A model generated the notes under the pieces. That model was given only the letters and a program-made list of their open reading frames with translations, had not been told where the DNA came from and did no database searches. Shown here piece after piece: positions 1 to 12,396 of a stretch of 64,000 bases of DNA (within the stretch, counting starts at the first letter, position 1; the number at the start of each line of letters is the position of its first letter). Made by a program: the position numbers and the translations under genes. Source of the DNA: Moniliophthora roreri (taxonomy: Eukaryota; Basidiomycota; Agaricomycetes; Agaricales; Marasmiaceae); contig LATX02000178.1 of the NCBI GenBank assembly GCA_001466705.2, forward strand, positions 372,001 to 436,000, given 5' to 3'.

Positions 1-3000
1 TGACCAATCGCAACTGTTGTAATCCCTGACTGACCTTCGACGCCAAGGTGATAACATAAAGTATCTAGTGGACACCAAAATTGAGGTTGTGATGAGCCTG
101 GACAGGTTTAGAAGGTGGTATTCGTGCAATTTCAAGGATTTTCGGTATGTTATAACTTCTATTCTCACTGTGAGAGTGTATTTACCACTATTTTATACAG
201 ATGCAACATCAAGTACTGAAGGGATCGAAGAACGACGGCCATTTCCCCATTAATATCGATGAACGCCCTTCTACTGCACTGAAACATAACCCAGAATGCC
301 ACATCATCGGTAACTTCAACTCTAGTGAGTTTCTATACCTTCACATTAGCTATTCCATGTCATTAACTTTCAATTTATTAGGTATTCATTCACTACCCTC
401 ACGCATAGAATGTCAGTGACAGTGTATTGGCTGACAAAGTATTTATGTGGTCCAGGCAGGGTTATCATTGCTATGAATGTTGGGCAAGAGTGTTCATACA
501 CCACACAGTGTAGAAAAATTACATTAGCAATGAAAAATAATCAAATTTTTGCTGTTCTCACTTCAATGTTTGCGTAATCATGCACAGAAAATGGTGAATG
601 CAACTGCTTCTGAGCTGCAGCCCATGGCAGGCCGATTCACTGAGTAGAAGATACCTGGTTTGGTTTGTTTTCTCTCTGTCTGTGTTCCTGCCTTGACTGT
701 GTTAAGATCTGCTAACTGAGATGGCAGAAAAGAGACTGAGACGATATAGACATTTACAAGTGCCAGATAAGCGCTGGGAGATAAGCACTGGGCGTCAATC
801 ACGTTCGGCTCACTGGAATAGATTTTCGGGAGGTATTTGTCATCAGTATCATCCTCCAAGCGATATTCCAGCTTAGAAAATGTCACCATTGAACCCGGAA
901 CGTAAATTAAGTCAACTTTGCCACTTCTTGTGCTGCAAGATGCCAAAATGAAAAGGTCAAACAATGTGACAAGCCAGAAGAGGTTTTGCAATGCACTTTA
1001 CTTACAATTTTCATGTCTTGATACTCTCAAATTTGACACCTTTACCAAAATCCGCCAATTCACTATATCTCCCTCCTCGGGTACCCAGGGTCACTTTAGG
1101 TTCGTTTCCAGCCTTCTCTGTGTTGTGAAAGCTCAATTTGGAGCACAGAGGTTCAGCTACTATTGGAACTACTGCCCTTCATTCTTTCCAGTTTTTTTGC
1201 TCCGGGATAAGCGTAGACCAAGTATAGGATCAGTATGAGGACCAGAGACCAATATCAGTGGTTTACCCCTTTGGATCGAGGCACTGACGACAGAAACTGG
1301 TGTAATGAGAGCTGATAGACTACTGTGCGTTGACCATTTTCTCAAGGCCAGGATGCCCCACTTACTCATTATTTTGTTCACAGAAGCTTTCAGAATGGTC
1401 CTACATATAAATCTGGGTCATATATGAAATATTAGGGAACTCTAGCAGTACATTTCATGAGCGGATTCAACCATCCAACCCACAGTCTTGATTCAGCCAT
1501 TTCGCCAGGCACTGAGCAACTTTGCTTCACTGGGCGGTACGGAGTTTATCAGGATGGGGATCGCTGTAGTAGGGGGACCGGGGCACGGAGCGGAGGTTCC
1601 AGACCTGTTTAGCAGTGTTTGGCATGAGCTTCCGGCGCGTAGTCTACATTTCCGTGTACGTAGTTAGCCATCATCAGAACCAGCAGCATCGTCTTCGGCA
1701 TCGCGTTAGCCAGACCACTCGGCCCTCTCCATCGCCTACACCAGGTTGACTTAGTGCCATGTTTAGTGGATGCCTTGCAAGACGAGAGGAATAGTTGGCT
1801 CTGGAATCTTCAACATCCTTCTGCATACCCACCAGATGGACCCGTTCCGGTAATGAACTTTGTGTGTTATGCCATATGGATGCAGGTGCTTGTTGCTGAC
1901 CATTCTGAGTTTAGGTTCCCGAGGACAATGATTTCACCCATCATTATGTCTTCCAGCAGAAATTCTTTGGCAAAAGTCTCACCATCGATTTCCATTATCA
2001 TCAAATTGGAAAGATCCTTGACACGGACATTATGTTTATCCAGATAAAACCTTGCTCGTATTCACCTCAGTTAGTGCTTCAGGAGAAACATGGGCAACTT
2101 CCTTCCCCCGTCATCCCTAGACTTGAATGGAATGGCAGTTGTGGAGCCGGACACAAAGATTCGCTTTTCGATCCAGGACCTGTCATCTTATACGGAATGG
2201 TTTATGTTGCCTGTGGTGCAAGAAGCAGATGATCTCCGCATCCTCCGTAGTGAGTTGAGACTGTTCTCTTGCTATTGTAACTGTCTAACTTGCCTTGTAA
2301 CTGTCTTGTAGCTACTTGACTCCCTAATCCTCCCTATGTGACATGCTCTGATCTTTTTGTGTATGCCCGAGCAATGGGGCATAATAATAGATAATTTCTG
2401 GTACAATCCAGGGGATGAGACATGTGTTAAAAGCATAATAATCCTGAGTCTGACACCGAAGTCCCCTAATGCAGTTCTTCACCGACAGCTCAAATAAGTA
2501 GACGAAATGTGAGGATAAGTGAACTTAATTTGATTGACAGAAGTACCTTGAAGCTCGTACGTGGTTCGCCGTCGTGGAGGGCAAGAAAATCGAAGATCAT
2601 GGCGTGTGTCAATAAAGCAAAATGGCGTGATTTGAATTTATTACTTGACAAGGCGAAACGTGGACCATTCCCAAAGAGGAAGGAAGGAGCGATTTTCGCG
2701 TACAGGCAATTGATGCGGATGCGGAGTAAGTTCTCAAGGGTGCCACCCGGACCGTGCCTTCTACTTGTGATTGTTGTACATGGTTTGTATGTTGTATTTC
2801 GATGTGAAATGCTCACGACATGACTTGAGCCAAGAAGCACACCATTTCAGAGTCACGACGATGGGAGTGAAAGAAAAAAAGATAAGAAGGCCATGTGATC
2901 CTGATAACCCCGTGATTTCAATGGAGACACAGCCACTACTGATTCAGAGCTTTTCTTCCTCGACATTCATGTCGTTCTACTCAACTCGCAATCGTTGGTC

Positions 3001-4790
3001 TCCACGATACTCGTAATCAGCTGTCAATCATACAAAATGGGATAAGGTGCTCAAACTGTACAACGAGACCTCTAGAATAAAGGTATTTTGTTTTCGCTTT
3101 TTCAAGTTGACGGCTTGAGTTTTGGATCACTGACTACACTGTAAGCTAGCAGTATATTTACGGCCTAATCACTACAACGGATGGAGAGACAAAACTGGAA
3201 AAACATGCTTCTGCTGCGTAAAAGAAGTGGTAAGGTTTTCGCCTTGACCAGATCGCACTCGATGTGCTGATACGTTTATGGCATCAGAACGGGAAGCTAA
3301 CTGCTACCTACATAAGTACAGACTGCTTCACCGCATTGAAGCCCGGCCTTGGCTTAACCATGAGTCGCTCGGTATGTCACTCATAGCGCCCATGGCCTTT
3401 TCTCTCTCACACATCGGACCGCCAGCGATATCTAATACCAGCTCCTTCCTCACCAACATCTAACGGAAATTGCCCTCGTCCCGAGGTTTTAACGCGAGTT
3501 GGAGCCCCTTACTCATAGACCACTCACAAGATTGCGATCTTCTCCTGCTCTCGGCACCACTATGATCACCTACAACATTCTTTCTCTTCGTTCTCTCGTT
3601 CGCGACTTTCCGCGCTTTTGGTAGGCAAACACGGGAATGCCAGTCCCAATCCCTGCTTTCCTCACAGTCATGGTCTGCGAGCACGCTTATCCTACCAAGC
3701 TTTCCATCTGTTCCCAACTTTTTGGCGAACCGCGTCGTCATAACGGAACTGCATTCGGCTACCAGCACATAACACAAACATAACGGCATGGTCATTGCTA
3801 GAATCATTCGTCGCTAATACAACTTGCTCTCAATCTCGGTGCTCCTCGCTGTCTACCCTACCTGGCTCCCCGATACTCCAAACATCCACGGACAACTTGG
3901 CGTCCAATGTGAGCGAACAACCTGTCTCGGATGAAAGCCTCGAGAGCCACAAGTTCTACATTACCTTTCCGGCGACATACTGCTCACTTATGTGGACCGA
4001 AAGACAGGTGAGAGCGAACAGCATACGGGGAGGAAAGTGGGGGGATATGCAAGGTAGTAAGGGAGGTTACGGGAAAGAAGAGGTTACGCAGGCGGGCATG
4101 GGAGTAATCGGTGCATTTGGTTGGGAGATTGGGTTACGGATGCTCTTTTAATGACATTGGACTTTGAGATGAGTAGATTTTTCTCTTTCTTATCTTCATT
4201 ACCGAAATCACTGACCTGTCTCTACAGGTATCGGGACGGAGAGAGATTACCCGAGCGCGTTTCTACGAGTACACCACCTTCACATGTTGACGTGTCACGG
4301 AATATCTAAATCAGGTTCAACGAGGACAGATCGTGCATACTTGGAGACTTATCTCACATCCATTCTTTCACAAGCACCGTTACAACTTCTCATGTGGCGC
4401 AGAAGCTTGTTTGAAGCAATCATCGACATTCCCAACCTCGGTGCACCTTCGCTCGGAGTCCGGGTCCTATAACAAGCTTCCAGGGCTCTAACACGATGCC
4501 TTGACGGAACATTGGATCATACATTTCGGCACCACACCTACGTCTTCCCGATCTTAATGTTCAATGAACCAACTTTTAATAAGGAGTAGGTAAGATCTAT
4601 TTCTCCTCGTGTTCCCTTCCATTGCTGATATCTCTCTTCAGATATCGTTCACCGGGTGCGCTGGGGGGGAGGGATCGGTGGAAGATAGTGAGATGGTGAG
4701 ATACGTCCTCAAGGTACGTTCTCAAACCATGTCTTTCTATATTCGTTCCTTGTTCATCGAGAACCCCCCGATTTAGGTCTAAAGAAGATA
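1..4790. other. gene-poor region, no confident gene
   Basis: I could not assemble a gene here. Short open stretches exist on both strands but none has a recognisable domain or a convincing exon chain. The most protein-like is a minus-strand reading frame at about 1867-2050 with an acidic, non-repetitive composition (it contains KDLSNLMIMEIDGETFAKEF and ends in HMA before a TAA). A plus-strand stretch at 2509-2740 is rich in Lys and Arg. Both could be exons of an unrecognised gene or relics. The dispersed repeat at 1565-1728 lies inside this region. Confidence 0.5.
1565..1728 (+). repeat. dispersed repeat, copy A (inverted partner at 19197-19361)
   Basis: This stretch starts GTAGTAGGGGGACCGGGGCA and ends CCACTCGGCCCTCT. 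It matches the reverse complement of 19197-19361 along its whole length, with roughly ten substitutions and a one-base indel. The match stops abruptly on both sides. Neither copy shows obvious terminal repeats, so it may be an internal piece of a mobile element or a conserved exon. Its identity is unknown. Confidence 0.8.
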
Positions 4791-5570
4791 TCCAAAACTG
4801 ATCTGACCTACGCCAATTGAAAATGTCTTCTTGCCTCAGTCGTCGACTTTCACTGTTGTCGAATAATATCTTCAGCTTCCCGGACACCCTCTCAGCGATT
4901 GTAGCAATACCAGCCTGTATGAACTATAGCGAGATCAAAAATGTTCTTTTTTCACCTGCTCGCTCGTAGCTTCATCAATCTCCGGTGAGCCCACAATCCT
5001 TTTCATAATATTCGGTAATGTCGCCTTCTCTAGTCTCGAACGTTTAGCTTATGAGCTGACCTGTAGAATCATGCCTAGTAGTGGATAGCGGATAGCTGTG
5101 CGTTCTTCGTTGCATTGCTTATCAAAAGTCCCGTTCAGGTCTCGCAAACGTATCTGAAACAGATTTGACTGTACAAGCTCTCTGTCTGCAGACACTATCA
5201 TTCGTTACGCGTCCTCCGCTGGATGAATAGCACTCGCCGGTAAGTCTTGTCCCGGTCATCGACTTTTATTGTTGCCGAACGGTATCTTTGTCTCCCTAGC
5301 TACCTTTTCGGTGATGATGGTGACAATACCAACAAAGGATCGTAGCAGGATGAGGGTGGCTTCTCGTTCCCTCGCTCTGGTTCCGCCTATCATTCTGGCT
5401 GATAGCCTGTATATCGATCTCTGCTACTGGTGCAGGTGAGTTTACATCCTTTCTATTGGATAAATGCCCACTAATATCCCATTCTACCAGCTTCAAGTAT
5501 TTTGCTGGCGGACGAGTTGACGAGTAGGATCATGATTGGCAGTGCAGATGGTATGGATAGCGATCCCGTC
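4790..5570. repeat. degenerate tandem duplication of an exon-like block
   Basis: Two blocks about 410-465 bp apart resemble each other. The segment at about 4836-4915 (TCGTCGACTTTCACTGTTGT onward) matches about 5249-5335 (TCATCGACTTTTATTGTTGC onward). The segment at about 5060-5105 (AATCATGCCTAGTAGTGG) matches about 5525-5570 (GATCATGATTGGCAGTGC). Translated on the plus strand, the first pair gives related peptides (SCLSRRLSLLSNNIFSFPDT and SCPGHRLLLLPNGIFVSLAT). GTGAGC and GTGAGT donor-like sites follow at comparable places. It looks like a duplicated small multi-exon gene or exon pair of unknown function, now diverged. Confidence 0.45.
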
Positions 5571-6240
5571 CACCTTCCTTCATCGCTCATGTGTGGACTG
5601 ATGTAGAACTCTCAGATGTCGCAAATTCAACATTCCCGGAGAAGCTTGGATCAATTGGAAACAGGTACGTTTTCTTTGCCTACTTCCATGTGTATCAAGT
5701 GAACGTTTCTTCAGCAGGTTTTCTCGCCGTAATCCGAAGCACAAAGAACCCAAGTACGTTCCGTCCGATACCCCACTCGCTATCGTTTCTAAGCTTCGAC
5801 ACGAGGGATTACTTCATGAATGCACGCACTATGAGATGTGAGCTCTCCGGCTTGATTGAATTCTGACGCTATACTGTACAGTATGTGAGCAAGACGAGAC
5901 CGCCTACATGAGGACATTACGCTTAAAATCAAACGACGTAACGACGTCTGTTCTGAACACCAATTTACATGAATACCCGGTATCAGATCCATCGCGTTAG
6001 TGTCTCGTTTGCAGGACCGGCCCCTAGAACAGAACGGCTTTGGATATCCCTGTGTCATTTCCTGCACCCTCATTTCACCATAAACACTGTTCTTCCCCAG
6101 CGTCCCTACTTGATTCCCCTACCGCCTTACATCTGCGCGTCTCATCTTTTCACTGATTACAATCCCTTCGGGTGCGAGAGAATGCGAGGATGGGGAATTG
6201 GGGTTGAATAGTATCAGGAGGTGGATAGGACACTAATGTA
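5571..6240. other. intergenic, nothing recognised
   Basis: No exon chain, repeat or RNA gene was recognised between the duplicated block and the transposable element. Confidence 0.4.
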
Positions 6241-7693
6241 GGATGCCAAATTTTTAAATATTTAACGTCGTTGACGTCTCGGGCATTTAAACATTCTGAA
6301 AAACATACGCATACAATAGTGTTTAAATATCATTTAAATATGGAACATTTAAATAAGTACAATGGGCATATAGCACCATTTAAACAACATTCAAAAACCT
6401 CCCGGGACACCTCAACGGCACCCCTGCTATCAACAATGGAGTTTCTGGAGCATCATGTAACTGTGAAGGGAGTGGTGGAGGTGAGTATTTAAAAGCGCAT
6501 AGATTTCCGACGAGCGAAAGAGACCCGCTAGTCACAGTGTGATGGGCACGGGCTGTCAGGGGGTTGCCAAGTCGAGCCGCTTGGTGAAATGCGGAGAGCT
6601 GAGCCGTGACGGAGGCAGGAGACGAACCAGCTGACAGACAGGAGAAAACGACGCGGATATTGGGAACGACGAGGGCGGAATCTGGGACTGGGCGGAAAAC
6701 TGGTGGAAAATGAGAGGAGAGAGGATAGCGGGTCGAAAACGAGGACTCGGGAGACCATGTATGTCTTGAGCAGACCACGTCCGTAAGGTGAAATCAAGCG
6801 TATGACGATGCATGCCAGGTGACTAGTCAGCTGAGAAAAACACAGCAACTGACATATGTACTCACCATTCCTCTCGCAACACGAAAGCACTTCGGCCTCT
6901 GACACGCATTATCCACATCTTACACAACCCAGTGTCTAGCCAAATAAACACAGAGAGCTGTTGGGACATCTTGAATATAAAGGATATCTTGTTGAGTCTC
7001 GGAAGGAAGGCGGGAGCATTGACGGTAGGTCGACGGTGAAGCGGGCATGACGGGAGAAGACAAGAGGAATCAACAGAGTCAGCGTGAGAACCACGTGCAA
7101 ACGCGCCGGGCACGTGTGACACTCGTCCCCGCAGTCAACCATACTGTACCTCGGTCCTTGCCAGCTTTCTTTCCTTCCCCTTCCTTCCCCGCCCGGCGTC
7201 GTCCCCCACTTTATCCCATGACTTCTACGACACCTCTCCTCAGCCGTTCCCTCTTCCTGCCTTCAGTCAGGTCCTTGGTGGTTTACATGTGGCAGCAAGA
7301 GACGAGCCTCGATGATAGGGATTTGTAGAGGGTGCTCAGGCATAGGACATAGGTATGTTATCGCGATGTCTGACGTGCCCTTGGATCTAATTGAACCACA
7401 ATGACTTTAGAATTGTTAGATTGACCTTACCAGAAGTACCCAATTACCCCCGGACAGCAGCTGGACACTCCTACTCTGTAAATGTGCTCTGTACTCTACA
7501 TATACATGTATAGTACCTACTATGTATTAGATACCACATTCAACCATGTAGTAGTCCTTTGCTTACCAAATTTTATACTTAAAAGAATGTCAGTATTTAA
7601 TTAGTATTTAAACGCCGTTGTATGTATCTGGTTTCCCCAGTGTTTAAATGCCCGAGACGTCAACGACGTTAAATATTTAAAAAATTGGCATCC
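6241..7693. mobile_element. 1.45 kb DNA transposon with 53 bp terminal inverted repeats, non-autonomous
   Basis: The left end (6241-6293, GGATGCCAAATTTTTAAATA onward) and the reverse complement of the right end (7641-7693) agree over 53 bp with a single mismatch. The repeats carry the palindrome-rich core ACGTCGTTGACGTC. Inside the left end there is a run of ATTTAAA motifs (about 6320-6395, again near 6486), and two more occur near 7595-7610. Such subterminal repeats are typical transposase-binding arrays of DNA transposons. No transposase was recognised inside, so it appears non-autonomous. Flanking bases give no clear target-site duplication, which leaves the superfamily open. Confidence 0.85.
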
Positions 7694-8305
7694 GGCACCT
7701 GTAGGACAAGGGAGGGGGGAGAGGAGGGATTGAAGAAGGGACGGAAACGGAACCTGCGTGCTACGTGTGCAATATACCTTAATCGTTTCTTGAAAAGGGA
7801 GATATTCCCTCGATCTTCCTATATTATGCTATCACTCTCCGTAACACTCGCAAGCTTTCTTGTATTTCTCGACGCTCGACTTTTCGTGGTATCCAAGATT
7901 CGTCAACTCAGTAGCGGCATGCTGTGGAGCGACGGAAACAGTATATTCGGAATTAATTTATAGTGTTTTCCAATTTGTCGCGTCAGCCGATGGATCGCCT
8001 TTATCGTTTGAGTAAACATGATGGACAAGATCAAATCATGGTCTAAGTATATTGGACGACTTACTGAATACGAACAAGTTCCGCGGGTCAGATGTTACGC
8101 TGTACATCCCTGAAGAGGGCGTGAGCTCATCATGATTATTCTCCGGAAAAACGCCAAGCTAACGGAAGCATTCTCGAGTCCCCGTCCATTCTGATCTCTT
8201 CGATTTCAGGCATACTTATGTACATGAAAGAAGTGAAGTAATATACGTATTAAATGGGTTAAACGTTGAGAAGAGATCTAAAATACAAGGTTATTGTATG
8301 ACCCT
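7694..8305. other. intergenic, nothing recognised
   Basis: Short plus-strand frames occur, but none has a family signature or splice context. This is the 3' flank of the F-box gene on the minus strand. Confidence 0.4.
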
Positions 8306-10786
8306 TCAATATGCTCCTGCATACAAGTAATCCTTTGGGACCTTGGGTTCAATCGTTCCATGACTAGGGAAGACTGGTTGAGCGTAAGGCCACGATTATT
8401 GAAGAAGAGACTTACGCGGATTCTAGATGTTTAATGACTGTCGCCCTCATTTCTTGTGCGACGAGATGAGCATTGCAGAGACTGCATGCCCAAGACTTCC
8501 GTTTGTCTTCACGTATAGCATTGTGATCTTCAAGAAGTTGAAATTCCGGAGTATGGTGAATGTCGTGGCAAGTTATCTGTTGACGTCAATCAGTTTTCGC
8601 AATGAAACAGTGCAGAGACAGGGAATTCACTTACACATTCCCTCCAAGTCCCCACAAATTCTTCATCGCACGCCAAACACTTGAAGAAATCTCCCTTCGC
8701 ATCCATGTCATCTGCGCTTGCCGTTGTTGGATTCAAACCCGAAAGGCCGATAACTTGTAAAGCTGCTTTACTAGGTGAAAACTTGAATCCCCAGCACCAT
8801 GCATTGCGCAGCCCACACTCTCGAACATTATCTTGATGCTTTCCTGCTGCATTCTGTGTCGTACATATCCTGTTGCAATAGAAACACCTCAGCTGTGCGA
8901 CAGCAAGGTTGCCAAAGTCCATGGACGGCAACTGCCAGGGCATCTTCCAAACGTAACGTTCTTCACTGGAATGCAGTAGGCCAATATCTCGTGCGAGCGT
9001 ATTCATGGTATCGTCTTTGAGATGACGACCCCATTCGGAGATGAACCGCTCTTTGCGATACGCTCTCCATTCTCGTACATTTTTCAGGAATGTCCCCCAG
9101 TCATCCCGAATGATCAGGGCAAAGTCATTGGAAGTGATCGTTTGCTGTTCCGGTGCGAGGAGAAGATTGTTAATCTCTGCGTAAAGAAAGACAGTCTCGA
9201 CGCTGGGGAATTCGCGCCAATCGATCGGGGTAAAGGTGCCTTTGAACTCCACGTAAAGAGCTTCGATGAATTGGCGCCGAACTCCGAATACACCCGTTGA
9301 GCAATACATGAGACGACCCTTGCGCGTTTGGCGAACTATGGTAAGGACCTCGGCTTTGATGCTCTCCCATGCTAGAAGAAACAGGTATTAGGTTGAATCG
9401 GATTGAGAAGCCGTATACTTACAAGCGTTGGTCAGTCGGACGGGTATGTCGAAGGACTGACATTCCTCCAGATTGACTAGATCCTCTTTAGGGTATCCAA
9501 GGTCCAAAATGCGTTCCTTGATGCTTCATATGGCATGAGCACGAATTACTAGTTCTCATAAATTGAATAACACATACTCTCTCATTCTCTGTTCGCAAAG
9601 GAACCTCTCTTCCTCATAGTGATCTTTCTGTAGGTAATAATGATATCTCGGTCGCCACTCAAGGAATGCTAGTCGTCTCTGAAGTTGTACCATTAGAATC
9701 ACAAGCCGTTGCATCCGCCGAAGAAGTCAACTCACCGCTTTGGCTCGTTCCAACTCCTTTAGTCTTTCCAACTTATATGTTGTCACTGATGCTTCGTCTC
9801 CACATGCTGAAAGACATGATATGACTTTCGTTATGTCGGCATTTCTGTAAATCTCTTTGTTGCCGCCAACTTCCAATTGAACAGCTTTGTATTAGCATGA
9901 TATCACACACAAGTCACTGGACTAACAAACCTACGAACAGAGGAAGCAATTCCAAAACAATTTTGTCCTGCCCTCGAAATTTCCGTTTGAAGGATCCTTG
10001 TGTCACTGCACTGTATACAGCTAGATGTTGTTACCATAATGACAAAGAAGAATGAAAGCTCACCCTCGCACTATGCAGCCTTTACATATCCATTTACACT
10101 CCACGAAATCTAGGTACTTCAAGGTTTTTCTTCGACTTCCACATTCCTTAGATACCGTCAGCATCGTTGATCCCAATGTCCAGCCTAACCACATACCGCA
10201 CACTCTGTCCCAGACTCATCAAACAGAGCTCGAGCCCATGCATATTCTCCGGAACTATCGATAAACGAAGCTGGTTCAGGAGCGTTGTAACTTTTCCTCA
10301 GTCTGATCCAGATTGTTGCTGCACTCGATGCCGTCAACAGCTCACGGAACGCATTACTGACATTCATTAAGCAGAAAAGTGTCTTTGGGGGAAGGAAGCA
10401 GAGTATCTAAACGCAGTGAGTAAGAAGTTTGACATGGAGATGTGTAACGCACGACAAAAAGAATATCCAGCGGCATATCCATTAATAGGCTCAGTCTTCT
10501 AGTGTTCTCGTCTGGCCGTGTTCGCCTTCTGGTACGCGCATGAGGGCGAGCTAGTGGAGGTTTCCGAGATTTTGGCTTTTTCGCTATAAGTTTGTCACAA
10601 AAGGTACTCAATGTAATAGAGCTATCCAGACCTACCAGGCGGTTCAACCTCCTCCGCTGGCCCATCCTGACGAGCACGTTTCCGAGGTCGAAGTACCCTA
10701 TTTCCCTCGTCGAGTACCATCTCATCTTCAGTTTCTTGCGTGGGGCCCATTTGGATCTTTCGTGGCTTATGAGGGTGTGGAGTCAT
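8306..10786 (-). CDS. F-box protein with cysteine-rich domain (agaricomycete family)
   Basis: Predicted substrate adaptor of an SCF-type ubiquitin ligase. The ATG at 10786 opens MTPHPHKPRKIQMGP, followed by a basic, probably nuclear-localising stretch (PRKRAR, then RTRRRTRPDE). The F-box core follows (LMDMPLDILF). Later exons read MNVSNAFRELLTASSAATIW, then ECGSRRKTLKYLDFVECKW with cysteine pairs, then a charged helical part (DHYEEERFLCEQRM). The large 3' exon (about 8635-9370) has a CFYC...H..C finger-like motif and a CLAC motif. The last exons give HDIHHTPEFQLLEDHNA and WACSLCNAH, ending AGAY before a TGA. The gene has many introns of about 50-60 bp. This domain order is common in Agaricomycete genomes. 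Substrate unknown; the F-box assignment is firm, the role of the Cys motifs is inferred. Confidence 0.87.
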
Positions 10787-11181
10787 GGTGGAACAGAATC
10801 AAGACGCGTCGAACTTATTAGGGGTCTATGTCACATGTCACGGTTTCCATTCTTACGGCACGGTCCACAACCTGAGGGCGCTCGCTAAACACTCCTCTCA
10901 TTGTTCTGTGTGATTTGTGTGTGATATAATGGGTGGACTTGGCACAACAAATTGAATTATCAACACTACATCCAAAAACTAGCTACATTCCACCAGCCGT
11001 CAAGATGACGGACAAGAGCCTGAGGCCTATAACATTTCCAATCTTGCTCAAACGGATTGAACAAGTAATTCGTCTGAATATCCCCAGCCTCAGGCCCTTC
11101 ACCTCACATATATTAGGAAAAAGCTTTTCCAGTCACTTCGCCGCATCAGTCCATCTGGACGGGGAGGCCCGTAAGTAGCCG
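10787..11181. other. 5' flank of the F-box gene, nothing else recognised
   Basis: This is the upstream region of the minus-strand F-box gene. No other gene, repeat or RNA was recognised before the transposable element. Confidence 0.4.
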
Positions 11182-11189
11182 TCCGTATA

Positions 11190-11893
11190 TAGGGCTCCTA
11201 GCGGATCGGATGATCCGCCGTCATCCGAGCGATGAGAGGTCGGATTCGGATGGCGGATGGGCTCCTCGACGAGCACCATCCGACCAATCCGACGATGAGC
11301 GGCGGATGGATCACGCGGTGCAGACGGTTGTCGTTGGGCTTCGTTAGGTCGACCAGAGTCGTGCCCGGGGCTTTCCGTGGTTACCTTTTTGACCTTCATA
11401 GCAGTAGTGGGTGATATATCAGCCATTATCTGTCTGTCTGACTAACCTTTGACTTGTATTTTAGCTGTTTTGGGTACAATATATGAACTTGTCTCGACTC
11501 TGTACACAACAAATTAAATAGGTATAATTCAGACACCTGGAATCAACTTGGAATGCCGCACAACTAGATCAATGTCCCGCACCTGAGAGCCCCCTCCCTC
11601 CAAGTGGCTCCAAACATCATATTCTCAACATGACATCACGTCTTGAGGGTCTATAGGGTAGCTTGAGACTTGCCAAAGGGATTGGAGGTGAACAAGGCGA
11701 CAATACTGACGGGGAAGCAAAATTTTCACCGTGGGAGGGAGGTTTCATTGTGAAGCGCTGGCTTAGCGCCCATCCGTCGGATTATCGGACCATCCGACGG
11801 ATACCATCCGCCTATGCGGATTGCTCTCTCAATCACCACCATCCGAACGGATGAATCCGTATCCGATCCTAATCCGGTCCGCTAGGAGCCCTA
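11190..11893. mobile_element. 704 bp hAT-like non-autonomous transposon
   Basis: The ends are perfect 16 bp inverted repeats (TAGGGCTCCTAGCGGA). They are flanked by an exact 8 bp target-site duplication, TCCGTATA, at 11182-11189 and 11894-11901. Eight-bp duplications and a TA(G)GG-type terminus are hallmarks of the hAT superfamily. Both subterminal regions are crowded with CGGAT/ATCCG motifs (about 11200-11300 and 11768-11878), like hAT transposase-binding repeats. No transposase domain was found inside. It sits between the divergently oriented F-box gene and a GST. Confidence 0.9.
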
Positions 11894-11901
11894 TCCGTAT
11901 A

Positions 11902-12396
11902 CGGCCCTACGGGTGACAAAATGCAATAATCATCAAGGGCTTGAATTTGGGGTTGAACGCTGAACAGAGAATCTGTGGTGGAGAGCAAATTTGAAAATGA
12001 ATCGAGATTGATGCCTGTTACTAACACTGTTAGTGATGACTGGCAACCCCTAATTTTCTCTCGCTAAATCCCACCAGTCATGTCAGATTTAGGATAGGTG
12101 CGTGTATGATGGACAGAAAAACATTTCAAAGTTTTGTTGCCAGGGCATCGAATGGGCATCGGATAGCATCAGACAGACATCGGATTTGCCGCGGTTCATC
12201 AGATGTCATCGGATGGCATTGAATAACATCGACGCACATCTCGTTGGTCGTCATTCTTCAGTCCCGACGGATCTGCCGTTGTATTTCTTCGTAAGCAAAC
12301 TCAGAATAGCAACTTCTCTTGTTTACTCAATCGGTCTATGTCAGGGAAGCTGTATAAATCATCGTTCACTGAAGCTAACACCATCAGCATCGAGCC
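11902..12396. other. upstream region of the first GST
   Basis: No gene was recognised. A degenerate repeat of CATCGGATNN units occupies 12146-12243, about 150 bp upstream of the GST start, and is listed separately. Confidence 0.4.
12146..12243 (+). repeat. degenerate ~10 bp CATCGGAT repeats upstream of the GST
   Basis: About nine units related to CATCGGATNN occur in roughly 98 bp: CATCGAATGG, CATCGGATAG, CATCAGACAG, CATCGGATTT, CATCAGATGT, CATCGGATGG, CATTGAATAA, CATCGACGCA and CATCTCG. Spacing is mostly 10-11 bp, close to one DNA turn, with one gap around GCCGCGG. The cluster lies 150-250 bp before the GST start codon, so it could be a regulatory array. The CGGAT core also dominates the neighbouring hAT-like element, so a relic of that element is an alternative. 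Confidence 0.55.

Noticed and set aside
6380..7328. Several frames of 70-130 residues on both strands inside the 1.45 kb transposon
   Set aside because: They are Ser/Pro/Arg-rich, overlap one another and show no DDE or other transposase motif.
8799..9300. Plus-strand frames of 73 and 92 residues
   Set aside because: They are antisense to the large 3' exon of the F-box gene.
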